IMG/VR virus record: IMGVR_UViG_3300044904_000056
Coordinates: 40,041-104,040 of that record
DNA: 64,000 bases
Direction: 5' to 3' (one strand)
Source of the DNA: a virus
Each line of letters begins with the position of its first letter. The stretch's first letter is position 1. The notes under the pieces were generated by a model. It saw only the letters and a program-made list of their open reading frames with translations, had not been told where the DNA came from and did no database searches. Both the position numbers and the translations under genes were made by a program. Positions 57,431-64,000 of this stretch are shown one piece after another.

Positions 57431-58164
57431 GCAGCCTTCCTAATGAGGGGGAATACAACTTTGCAAGTTTCGCTGATCCTCTGGCGATGCTCTTTTGAGA
57501 GGTGTCTCCCTTTCAAGGCTTTGCTGATTTTGAGACGGGTTTCTTTTGAGGGAACATAGCCTAAGAGATTCTGATTAGGCCGCCCATACATTCGACTCCG
57601 TTCCTGAGGGGTCAATTTCGACAAGAACCTGCTATGGGACTTCCGCATCTTCTGCTTAGCTTCTTTAGTCCTCTTCAGCCCATAATGGGGGCTATCCTCC
57701 CCCACCCAATCTCTCACCCGCTCCCTCATCAACCTGCTTAGTTTTTTCCGGGCTGCTTTAGACATATTTGATGCGTAGGAATTCCCCCGATGTATTTCTC
57801 TCAACCTTCGGAGACCGTCTTTTGTCATCACGTGGGGCTTTCTCATCTTCTCTAGAACAGCCTCGGAAGGATTTGCGAGTCCATCCCCACCTTCTGTAAG
57901 ATTGTAGCCAAATCGGGGGTCAGTAGTGTTGTAGATTCGGATATACAACTTTTCCCGGTCATTCAATTCAGATTCGGAATCAGATTCGTACAAAATGCAG
58001 CATTCAAAATTCCCAGGACCATATTTCTTGATGGCCCTTTTCAAGTAAAGAGTAGAGTTATACCCTGCCATATGTTCCCGCAGGCGAACAGACAAAAGCC
58101 TTACCGTCTTGCCAACATAAAATTTTCCGTTGGTAATGTTCCGAATTAGGTAGATGCTTCCCAT
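57427..58164 (-). CDS. GIY-YIG homing endonuclease with NUMOD3 repeats
   Basis: SIYLIRNITNGKFYVGKT, the Arg in SVRLREH and the catalytic Glu in ELNDREKLYIRIY mark the GIY-YIG domain (1-90). NUMOD3-like repeats fill the rest (AVLEKMRKP, KTRLKISKALKGRH and similar). It is inserted directly upstream of the protease gene, with stop and start overlapping. It is paralogous to the enzyme at 44238. Confidence 0.9.
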   Translation of the reverse strand: MGSIYLIRNITNGKFYVGKTVRLLSVRLREHMAGYNSTLYLKRAIKKYGPGNFECCILYESDSESELNDREKLYIRIYNTTDPRFGYNLTEGGDGLANPSEAVLEKMRKPHVMTKDGLRRLREIHRGNSYASNMSKAARKKLSRLMRERVRDWVGEDSPHYGLKRTKEAKQKMRKSHSRFLSKLTPQERSRMYGRPNQNLLGYVPSKETRLKISKALKGRHLSKEHRQRISETCKVVFPLIRKAA

Positions 58165-58165
58165 T

Positions 58166-58573
58166 TCAGTAATTTGGTGCCCGAGACTTTATGAAATCCC
58201 CATGAGAGAGTTTCCTTGAACTATCATCAGCAAACTTGTTTCCTACTTTCTCTGCTTGTAAGTTTTGAGGCTTGTTCCAGTTCCCCACCCTCGGTGCTAC
58301 CATCGTTGAGCCTCTGCGAGTTCCTGCTGCATTTGGCCGATGGTCCACTTCACCCTTCATTGGTGGCTTCAGTCTCATATCCGGGGGAGGGTCGGAAATT
58401 GCGGCGTTAAGACCAGGACTTTTGGCAAATGGGTCACGCATTTGATTGGCGCCCCTGGCTTCTCTATGGTATTGGTTGAACCTCCGCCCCCGGAACTTTC
58501 GCCCAAGCTGCGGGATATTGGGACTGAACTCATCACTTTCATCAAAGTCCCCTCCGTGCTGAGGACCGTCCAC
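58166..58573 (-). CDS. Hypothetical disordered head-module protein
   Basis: The 135 residues are rich in Pro, Arg, Asn and Gly (GRKFRGRRFNQYHREARGANQ) with little hydrophobic core, so the protein is probably disordered. It overlaps the upstream gene by 32 bases and ends one base before the homing endonuclease. It may be virion-internal. No family is recognised. Confidence 0.5.
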   Translation of the reverse strand: MDGPQHGGDFDESDEFSPNIPQLGRKFRGRRFNQYHREARGANQMRDPFAKSPGLNAAISDPPPDMRLKPPMKGEVDHRPNAAGTRRGSTMVAPRVGNWNKPQNLQAEKVGNKFADDSSRKLSHGDFIKSRAPNY

Positions 58574-59249
58574 CGTAGGCCTGCTTCACTGCGTTGTCGA
58601 AACGCTTCACGCGAGTTTCCATTGCCATATTGCCGGCAGTCCGCTTCCGTTCAGCATCAACAGCGGTGTCTTGCGGAATGGCATCATACGTCAGGGCCTT
58701 CCTCGGGCGAGATAGCTGTCCGACTCCTGGACGGAATCCAGAGCCAGGGAGGATATCCTTGCGGTTCTTCTGGTCCAGGGCCTCCGTTACTGCCTTCAGC
58801 TTCTTGCCGTATTTCTTGCTGTGGTCTGCAAGGTGTTCAAGCAGAGCACCCCTCTGCGTCTCAGAAAGGTCTCCACTCGCCAGGAGCATACGGTGCTTCA
58901 TGATATGCTCCTTGTGAGGGTCATCTTCAAAGGCTTCGTTAATCTTCCCGAGGGTCAGGAGAGTCTTGTGCTCTCCGTCAATGATCTTCGTGTAGTCCTT
59001 GGAGTAGTTGTCAGTGGAGGTCTTGCCGTTTGTCGGAACACCACGTGCAAACCGCTCGTTGTTCTGCGAAGCCGGCAGGACATTCGCTTCACGGAGCCGG
59101 AACGTATCGTCAAAGATGTCATCCGTGATTTCAGGGATGGGGATGACTTTGGACGGGCGTCTCTTAGCGCCGAGAAAACTCTGCGTCACGAAATTCGGTC
59201 CAGGGTCATCAGCCATGGAGGGTGTCAAATCAAGTTCGCACAAGGGCAT
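58542..59249 (-). CDS. Hypothetical head-module protein, 235 residues
   Basis: A helical, charged protein with an N-terminal segment (DDPGPNFVTQSFLG) and a central HKEHIMKHRMLLASGDLS region. No motif is known. GAGGAG lies before the ATG at 59249. It follows a terminator, so it may have its own promoter. It is probably a minor structural or assembly protein. Confidence 0.5.
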   Translation of the reverse strand: MPLCELDLTPSMADDPGPNFVTQSFLGAKRRPSKVIPIPEITDDIFDDTFRLREANVLPASQNNERFARGVPTNGKTSTDNYSKDYTKIIDGEHKTLLTLGKINEAFEDDPHKEHIMKHRMLLASGDLSETQRGALLEHLADHSKKYGKKLKAVTEALDQKNRKDILPGSGFRPGVGQLSRPRKALTYDAIPQDTAVDAERKRTAGNMAMETRVKRFDNAVKQAYGGRSSARRGL

Positions 59250-59263
59250 GTTAGTTCTCCTCG

Positions 59264-59297
59264 AAAAAGAGGAGGCAGGGGCACGAGTCCTGCCTCC
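59264..59297 (-). terminator. Rho-independent terminator
   Basis: A 9-bp perfect stem (GGAGGCAGG/CCTGCCTCC, 59271-59279 with 59289-59297) is followed on the minus strand by TCTTTTT. It lies between the 425-residue gene and the 235-residue gene. Confidence 0.85.
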
Positions 59298-59338
59298 AGC
59301 GTGGGGCAGCTAGGTACAAATTTGCGTTTCGTTTCATT

Positions 59339-59352
59339 TCACCTAAATTTAC
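59339..59352 (-). promoter_or_regulatory. GTAAMTTTAGGTGA leader motif, copy 4
   Basis: GTAAATTTAGGTGA on the minus strand lies in the gap after the 425-residue gene and is followed by AATGAAA, as at 56709. The ATG would open only a 35-codon frame running through the terminator, which I do not consider a gene. Confidence 0.4.
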
Positions 59353-59359
59353 TTTTTCT

Positions 59360-60637
59360 TCAGAATTCCTTAATGACAAGTCCAGACTCCTGTTGCTGAA
59401 CCTTCGGCACGCCCGGACTGAAAGTAACTCCATCACGCCAACCGGGTGCGTTTGAAGGCTTGGAGTAGAATTCCCGGAGGTCAATCAGCTTTGGTTCGTC
59501 TTCATCGCGGTTAGACTCCATCACGCGGGGATTGACTCTTCGCTTGGACTCCTTCTTGTAGGAAGTAACATCTGGAACGTCCCTAGACTTCATCCCCCTT
59601 TTGCGGAGTTCCTTAGACAGAAACTTGCCAGCCCCCGACCCTTCATGCCGTCCGCTACCGGGTCCACCCTCAGCACCTTCCACCCCATTCTTCAGGCCGC
59701 TGTACCGCTTGTCAGTGAATCCTTCTGGGTGGCTCTTGTCATAGCGGGGGGCCACGTAGTTGTTGCCGGCTTCACCAGTCCTTCTCGCTCTGAACAGCAG
59801 GTCATCGCCCATCTGTTTCCGAACCTTCCGTGGGGGAGTGCATTCTTGGTCATCATACGGACCACGGCCACCTTCGCGTGCGAAGTTGCGAATTGCTCTT
59901 TCCCGTTTTCTGGCAGCCTTAATAATTCCAGCATGTGCACCCATCGTCTCGTTCTGTTGTAGCTGGCGAACAGCTCCAGGCTTATTGGCGTCCTGTGGAT
60001 TCAGAGGAATCGGCGGCTTGTTCTGCCGGATGTCCTCGCTGGGCTGTTCAGACTTCTTGGGAACAGGGACTGGTGACTGTTTACCAGAGTAGCCAGGGAG
60101 AGCTTCTTTCTTTGAGGCTTGCATTGGAGCAGGCTTGACAATCTTGGAAGGCTTGGGCTGTTGAACTGCAGCCTGTTGATGGAGTGCCTTCGCCTTGCTG
60201 TGAATATCCGCGTGTTGTTCCATCGCTGCAATGTGAGCGTGCCCGAGGTCAGAGTCCAGGCCTGCCTTCTCTGCCTGTTTCTGGTGGAAATGCATCGCAG
60301 CTTTGTTGGCCTTCATAATCGCTTGCGGAGGAAGTTCATTCAGGTGCGAAGGGTCTCCACCGTGCTCGAACATTTCCTGAAGTCTGCCGGCTCCTTCCTT
60401 CGTGTAGCCGAGGGACGCTTTGAAGTGTGCTAACCCTCTCCCTGTATGGACTCCATATTTGAGGGCCTGCTTTTCGTGAAAGTGTTTCGCTTCTCTGGCA
60501 ACTTGTCGCGAGGCATCAGCTTCACGCAGGCGTCTGATGCATGTTCCTTCCCTCGCCATGAAGTTGCCGATTGTCGGAGGGGTCCAGTTTGCGCCTGGGC
60601 CTTCCTCAGTAGCTGCTCCTTCAAGATACCAGGTCAC
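59360..60637 (-). CDS. Virion-associated hypothetical protein with GGPGSGR motif
   Basis: The 425-residue protein has a His/Gln/Ala-rich helical first third with repeated HFHxKQA units (HFHEKQALKYG, HFHQKQAEKAG; about 52-62 and 116-126). A Pro/Lys-rich linker follows, then EGGPGSGRHEGSG near 330, a short motif common in phage head proteins and proteases. The function is unknown. It overlaps the holin candidate by 4 bases. Confidence 0.55.
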   Translation of the reverse strand: MTWYLEGAATEEGPGANWTPPTIGNFMAREGTCIRRLREADASRQVAREAKHFHEKQALKYGVHTGRGLAHFKASLGYTKEGAGRLQEMFEHGGDPSHLNELPPQAIMKANKAAMHFHQKQAEKAGLDSDLGHAHIAAMEQHADIHSKAKALHQQAAVQQPKPSKIVKPAPMQASKKEALPGYSGKQSPVPVPKKSEQPSEDIRQNKPPIPLNPQDANKPGAVRQLQQNETMGAHAGIIKAARKRERAIRNFAREGGRGPYDDQECTPPRKVRKQMGDDLLFRARRTGEAGNNYVAPRYDKSHPEGFTDKRYSGLKNGVEGAEGGPGSGRHEGSGAGKFLSKELRKRGMKSRDVPDVTSYKKESKRRVNPRVMESNRDEDEPKLIDLREFYSKPSNAPGWRDGVTFSPGVPKVQQQESGLVIKEF

Positions 60638-60861
60638 GGCTTTCCTCCCCGCAGCAGCTTGATCAACTTAGCCTGGGCTGGTGATTGGATATAAAATGCT
60701 ATGATCACCGCGGCCAAACCATACCAAAATGAGAGGTTGGGGTGATTGTGCACGTAGTCCGCCACTGTTGGACTAGCATACTTCCAGACAGCTGTGAGCA
60801 ACAGTAAAACTGTAATCCAGTGCAGCTTCAAATACGCGATTGCCTGATTGATAAAATTCAT
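60634..60861 (-). CDS. Small membrane protein, holin candidate
   Basis: The 75 residues have two probable membrane segments (WITVLLLLTAVWKYA, about 15-30, and FWYGLAAVIIAFYI, about 45-58) and a basic C-terminus (KLIKLLRGGKP). Size and topology fit class II holins. No endolysin gene was recognised nearby. Confidence 0.55.
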   Translation of the reverse strand: MNFINQAIAYLKLHWITVLLLLTAVWKYASPTVADYVHNHPNLSFWYGLAAVIIAFYIQSPAQAKLIKLLRGGKP

Positions 60862-60871
60862 ACTCAGCTCC

Positions 60872-60885
60872 TCATCTAAATTTAC
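60872..60885 (-). promoter_or_regulatory. GTAAMTTTAGGTGA leader motif, copy 5
   Basis: GTAAATTTAGATGA (one mismatch) is followed by GGAG and the ATG of the holin candidate at 60861. Confidence 0.45.
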
Positions 60886-60888
60886 CTG

Positions 60889-61452
60889 CTAACTGCCTAG
60901 CATCTCATCTGTGAGAACAATGTTTGATCTGTTCAACTGTTCTGCTTCAGCCCTGCTCACGTTCAGCCTCTCCTTCGTCATTTGAGCATAGTCTGTTTTC
61001 AACACCAGCTCTCCTGTGATTGTCCGCCCATCACGCCACGCAATTACATTTTCCACCCGGATTTGTTCGTAGCCAATATCCTTCCGATATTCTGCTCCCT
61101 TCAACCAGCGCTCCAGGACGTACACTACGTCCCGTGCCAGGTTTAGGATTTTGTCGTTAGACTTCAAAAATGACACCAGGCTCATATTCCGCTGGTAGGG
61201 CAACTTTGATGCGGAGAGGCTAGTGGCTCCTTCGTGTTCCGTCTTCCATGAGATATCTATCTTGATCAAACGTTCCTTGATGACGTTGATAGACAAATCC
61301 ATATCCTCCGCGTTCCGCCCAGTCTCCATAACCAGACTTAGCAGATAGGCATAGGAGGACATCAGGAACGTGCAGACATCGTGGTTCTTGTCAAGCATAG
61401 GGGTCAGCCGCGGTTGCTCATTCCGTAGGATGTCATATATGTTTTCAGCCAT
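60889..61452 (-). CDS. Hypothetical helical protein, 187 residues
   Basis: It is an all-helical protein (VIKERLIKIDISW, VVYVLERWLKGAEYRKDI) of unknown family, lying between the degenerate phosphatase and the holin candidate. Its start follows the phosphatase stop by one base. An assembly role is conjectural. Confidence 0.5.
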   Translation of the reverse strand: MAENIYDILRNEQPRLTPMLDKNHDVCTFLMSSYAYLLSLVMETGRNAEDMDLSINVIKERLIKIDISWKTEHEGATSLSASKLPYQRNMSLVSFLKSNDKILNLARDVVYVLERWLKGAEYRKDIGYEQIRVENVIAWRDGRTITGELVLKTDYAQMTKERLNVSRAEAEQLNRSNIVLTDEMLGS

Positions 61453-61453
61453 T

Positions 61454-62161
61454 TCAGTTCACCACCGTGACAGAATCAGATATCATCTCAAAAGCTGCCA
61501 AGGAGCCTCCAAAGCCGCAGCCTAGGTCAAGTCCTATCTTGCCGGCCTGCCGAAAGACTTTCTTGAACGGAACGTGCGAGAAGATTACTGTTTTGCCAGG
61601 AATCCGTCTCCAGTCCTGTAGCCACCAATCCCTTTCCGCAAACAAGGTCTGTTCCTCCCGCTCTAGCTCCTTGCCCCCAAAGAGTCCTGGATGGCCTCCC
61701 GCGTGGCAGGCTACAAACGGGAACGTGTCATCCTCGTACCATTGATGGAGGTCGTGTTGCAGGAAGCGGATATGCGACTCCGGGATTTCCATCGGGATTC
61801 TAGCTTCCATCAGTTTTCCCCCCATCAAGGGGTTCAGAATTCTCAGCTTGCGGTGACTCGCATAACTTTCAAAGATTTTGTGACCGGACATCTCTCCCCA
61901 GAGAGATATCGTCTCCCAGGATGTATTCTCCTCAATGGCTTTTCCGAACATGTATTCATAGCAGCCCCTGAGGAATGAGCAATTTGGTTGGGTCGTTTTG
62001 AGCTTGAGTAGGAATTCCATCACGCCTTTACTATCTGGTCCTGGCCCAAGGTAGGAGCCCAGGAACAGCAGGGAGTCATCTGCGGTTGGTCCTATCTTGT
62101 CCAACAGTTTCCGGAGAAGGAAAATTTCTCCTCGTATGTCCGGTATTACCCACTTACGCAC
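61454..62161 (-). CDS. Calcineurin-like phosphatase fold with degenerate metal site
   Basis: The chain follows PrpA-type serine/threonine phosphatases: VIPDIRG where VGDIHG is expected, FLGSYLGPGPDS where LGDYVDRGPDS is expected, FLRGCYE where LLRGNHE is expected, then CHAGGHPG and IFSHVPF. Metal ligands His, Asp and Asn are replaced by Arg10, Ser36 and Cys67, while the scaffold is intact. It is probably a pseudophosphatase binding a partner. It is 235 residues and sits oddly in the structural module. Confidence 0.75.
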   Translation of the reverse strand: MRKWVIPDIRGEIFLLRKLLDKIGPTADDSLLFLGSYLGPGPDSKGVMEFLLKLKTTQPNCSFLRGCYEYMFGKAIEENTSWETISLWGEMSGHKIFESYASHRKLRILNPLMGGKLMEARIPMEIPESHIRFLQHDLHQWYEDDTFPFVACHAGGHPGLFGGKELEREEQTLFAERDWWLQDWRRIPGKTVIFSHVPFKKVFRQAGKIGLDLGCGFGGSLAAFEMISDSVTVVN

Positions 62162-62170
62162 TTTGTCCTC

Positions 62171-62542
62171 CTATAATTCAGCATCAGTTTTGACAGATAA
62201 CGACCCATCGAAATTGGAATACAATACTGAACTGCCCGGAAAATTCACCTTGATGGAGAATCGAAACACTCCATTCTTCCCCATTTCAGCAGGCTGCGCC
62301 AAGTCACCAGATGCAAATGTGTAAGTAACCACCCCAGAAGTAGCGGGGGAAACAATCGTCATCGTCTTCGTTGTAGGAGACTTCAATGGCCCTTGAAGAC
62401 TGGTAATTGCGTAGAGCAGCTGTACCGAAGTAGCAGTTGTCAAGTCAAGCGGGATTTGAGCTGGTGGGCTCTGGGAGTAGTCCGTAGTCATCAAGGTGAA
62501 TTGAAGCTGTTTGCCTACTTCGCCTATTGTTAGATCAGCCAC
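62171..62542 (-). CDS. BppU-like baseplate protein N-terminal domain
   Basis: LTIGEVGKQLQFTLMTTD, PLDLTTATSVQLLYA and GVVTYTFASGDLAQPAEM with GVFRFSIKVNF match the beta-sandwich pattern of BppU-type baseplate upper proteins. At 123 residues it is the domain alone. It would link fibres to the tail tip. A GTG start follows GGGAGAA. Confidence 0.65.
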   Translation of the reverse strand: MADLTIGEVGKQLQFTLMTTDYSQSPPAQIPLDLTTATSVQLLYAITSLQGPLKSPTTKTMTIVSPATSGVVTYTFASGDLAQPAEMGKNGVFRFSIKVNFPGSSVLYSNFDGSLSVKTDAEL

Positions 62543-62554
62543 GAGAATTTCTCC

Positions 62555-62608
62555 CTAAGTTTCCTGCAACGTCTGAACAATCTTTTCGTCCACCAAAACT
62601 GATGTTGT
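62555..62608 (-). other. In-frame extension beyond the TGA of the fibre gene
   Basis: Seventeen codons and a TAG continue the fibre frame. The encoded TTSVLV repeats the upstream AASVLV of the preceding unit. The only reason for the stop is TGA where the earlier copy has TGT (Cys). Confidence 0.6.
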
Positions 62609-64000
62609 TCAAGACCTATTGACTAGAACTGATGCTGCACAAGACCTGCTGACCAGGATGTTACGAACTATCTTTTGGGAAGGAGTGAGTATTGTATATG
62701 CGTCAATGTTATGGGCAGTACTTGAAGCATATGCAATATCAGCATCTATATTATGGAAATGACTGTTAACGGTACTTGCATCAGCATCAATGCCGTGAAA
62801 ATGGTCGGAAAAAATACCTGCGTCAACATCAACTTGGTGAGAATGGCTAATGAAGATTCCCACATCAGCATCTAAGTTGTGGGACTTGCTCGAAAAAACG
62901 CCTGCGTCCGCATCTACGCTATGGGAGTAACTCACTGTAGCCAGAGTCCCCGCAAAATCCACGCCCGTGATGTCCGCACCACTGACCGTTTCATTTGCGC
63001 TAGTAGGTGAGAAGGTGTAACCTGTCTTGGATGGGGTGATTATGTAGGAACCGTTATATAAAGGTATTGTGTAGTTTCCCGAAATATCCGCTATCACCGA
63101 ACCATTCTCGGTTCCACTATAAGAAACAGTTGCGCCTGCTATTCCCGCGCTGCCGGAAATGAAATGTTCGGTTGCGTTAAATACGCCGATACCCGTGGTT
63201 GAATCGTAGGCATTCGCAAACAATGAAGTAGTAAAAGATGCCTGGGGAGTACTCGTTATTGTACTTAATTGGTCTTCAATTCCCGCCACATAGTTAGAAC
63301 TTGTAACACTAGCTTCCCGCAATGCCCACGGAGTATTGGCAGCTCCTGTGCCCCCTCCAGAAACAAGTTCGTTTATCCCAACTAGTAAATCTCCAGCCAA
63401 TGCGGAAATCGTCGGGCTAGTCCTGATTGCAGTAGTTTGATTTGCTGTTGCTACTGATGCTCCCCGAAGCGAATCTGGGCCACTCCATTCACCAATAGCT
63501 GTACACCCATTCACATTTCCACCGGCGGTCACCGTTACAGTTTCAGCGCCCGTGGCTGTACTGAAAATCCACGCCCATCCACCCGCAGCACTCCCTGAAC
63601 CATCAGCAGTATCGTATACGATATTCCAGTTAGTGGTGTTAAGTGAACCCTTAACTTGTGTGATGGCGTGGGCGAGCGTTCTATACCATGCTACAACCAG
63701 TAAGTTTCCTTTGGTAACATTTCCAATATAAGCCAGGGGGAACGTTGAAACCGCCGTATGAAAAGCGCTTGCTGCACCTTGAATAAATTGGTTAACAGGA
63801 GGAGTTGCACCGCTCGTTTTTAAGGTAAGTGTACTCCAACGGGGTTGATAATAAGTTGGATAAGTTCCTGCATACAACATACGTAGAGAAATGTTGTTAG
63901 TAGCAACATTGGAAAGAACATCTCGATGCATGAAAGACGGAACAATCCAACCCGTTGAGGTATTCACCTGCGTATAAATTTGCAACCACGGACCGGCAGG
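62609..64000 (-). CDS. Tail fibre-like protein, 5' end outside the window
   Basis: The frame is open through the right edge, so at least 463 residues are visible. A beta-rich part (NTSTGWIVPSF..., like fibre head-binding or lectin domains) is followed by a carboxypeptidase-regulatory-type Ig-like domain (GIAGATVSYSGTENGS, GYTFSPTSANETVSG). Six or seven repeats of about 15 residues with SHxxDADAGIF follow. The TGA at 62609 interrupts a 30-base repeat, and the frame continues 17 codons to TAG at 62555. It probably binds the host surface. Confidence 0.7.
   Translation of the reverse strand, partial: PAGPWLQIYTQVNTSTGWIVPSFMHRDVLSNVATNNISLRMLYAGTYPTYYQPRWSTLTLKTSGATPPVNQFIQGAASAFHTAVSTFPLAYIGNVTKGNLLVVAWYRTLAHAITQVKGSLNTTNWNIVYDTADGSGSAAGGWAWIFSTATGAETVTVTAGGNVNGCTAIGEWSGPDSLRGASVATANQTTAIRTSPTISALAGDLLVGINELVSGGGTGAANTPWALREASVTSSNYVAGIEDQLSTITSTPQASFTTSLFANAYDSTTGIGVFNATEHFISGSAGIAGATVSYSGTENGSVIADISGNYTIPLYNGSYIITPSKTGYTFSPTSANETVSGADITGVDFAGTLATVSYSHSVDADAGVFSSKSHNLDADVGIFISHSHQVDVDAGIFSDHFHGIDADASTVNSHFHNIDADIAYASSTAHNIDAYTILTPSQKIVRNILVSRSCAASVLVNRS

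Noticed and set aside
59251-59484. 77-codon minus frame and a nested 35-codon frame near the terminator
   Set aside because: They overlap the end of the 425-residue gene and run through a strong terminator. Composition is not protein-like.

Overview
The window looks like part of the genome of a tailed double-stranded DNA bacteriophage (Caudoviricetes). It carries an HK97-type capsid protein, a fused prohead protease/scaffold, a tail tube, tail assembly chaperones joined by a frameshift, a 919-residue tape measure and fibre proteins. No sheath gene was seen, so a long non-contractile tail is the best guess. All of roughly 83 genes lie on the minus strand and are tightly packed, often with 4-base ATGA overlaps. 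The map therefore reads from right (64000) to left (1). No rRNA, tRNA, CRISPR array or integrase was found. Terminase and portal genes were not recognised and probably lie beyond the right edge. The host cannot be named from the sequence.

Reading right to left: 64.0-53.5 kb holds a fibre-like protein, a BppU-like protein, a degenerate phosphatase, a holin candidate, virion-associated proteins, protease/scaffold, decoration protein and capsid. From 52.8 to 41.7 kb the structural block is interrupted by an island of glycosyltransferases, sugar epimerase and methyltransferases, sprinkled with homing endonucleases. From 41.0 to 25.0 kb come connector/completion proteins, tail tube, chaperones, tape measure, distal tail and fibre proteins. 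From 24.7 to 18.1 kb is a replication block (SF2 helicase, a candidate iteron origin, DnaB-type helicase, primase). From 18.1 to 16.8 kb is a 1.3-kb nearly gene-free stretch dense in hairpins, with one 52-codon gene. From 16.8 to 9.0 kb are an FtsK-type translocase, small regulatory-looking proteins, an HU-like protein, a sigma-like factor and a striking Asp-Ala-Ser repeat protein.

The leftmost 9 kb is the most informative metabolically. A uracil-DNA glycosylase that appears fused to a DNA polymerase (cut by the window edge), a thymidylate-synthase homologue, a protein of the alpha-glutamyl/putrescinyl-thymine pyrophosphorylase superfamily and a P-loop kinase form the gene set expected for hypermodified thymine built on 5-hydroxymethyl-dU. 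A phosphatase-fold protein, a PIG-L deacetylase, methyltransferases and a glycosyltransferase follow, so a sugar-bearing base is a reasonable hypothesis.

Cross-cutting signals are: an Arg-Phe-Pro-Arg tetrapeptide recurring in ten nucleic-acid-related proteins, usually at termini or linkers; a GCGTTCTAT element 20-22 bases before four start codons; a recurring GTAAMTTTAGGTGA leader; and seven homing-endonuclease-like genes from at least five families.
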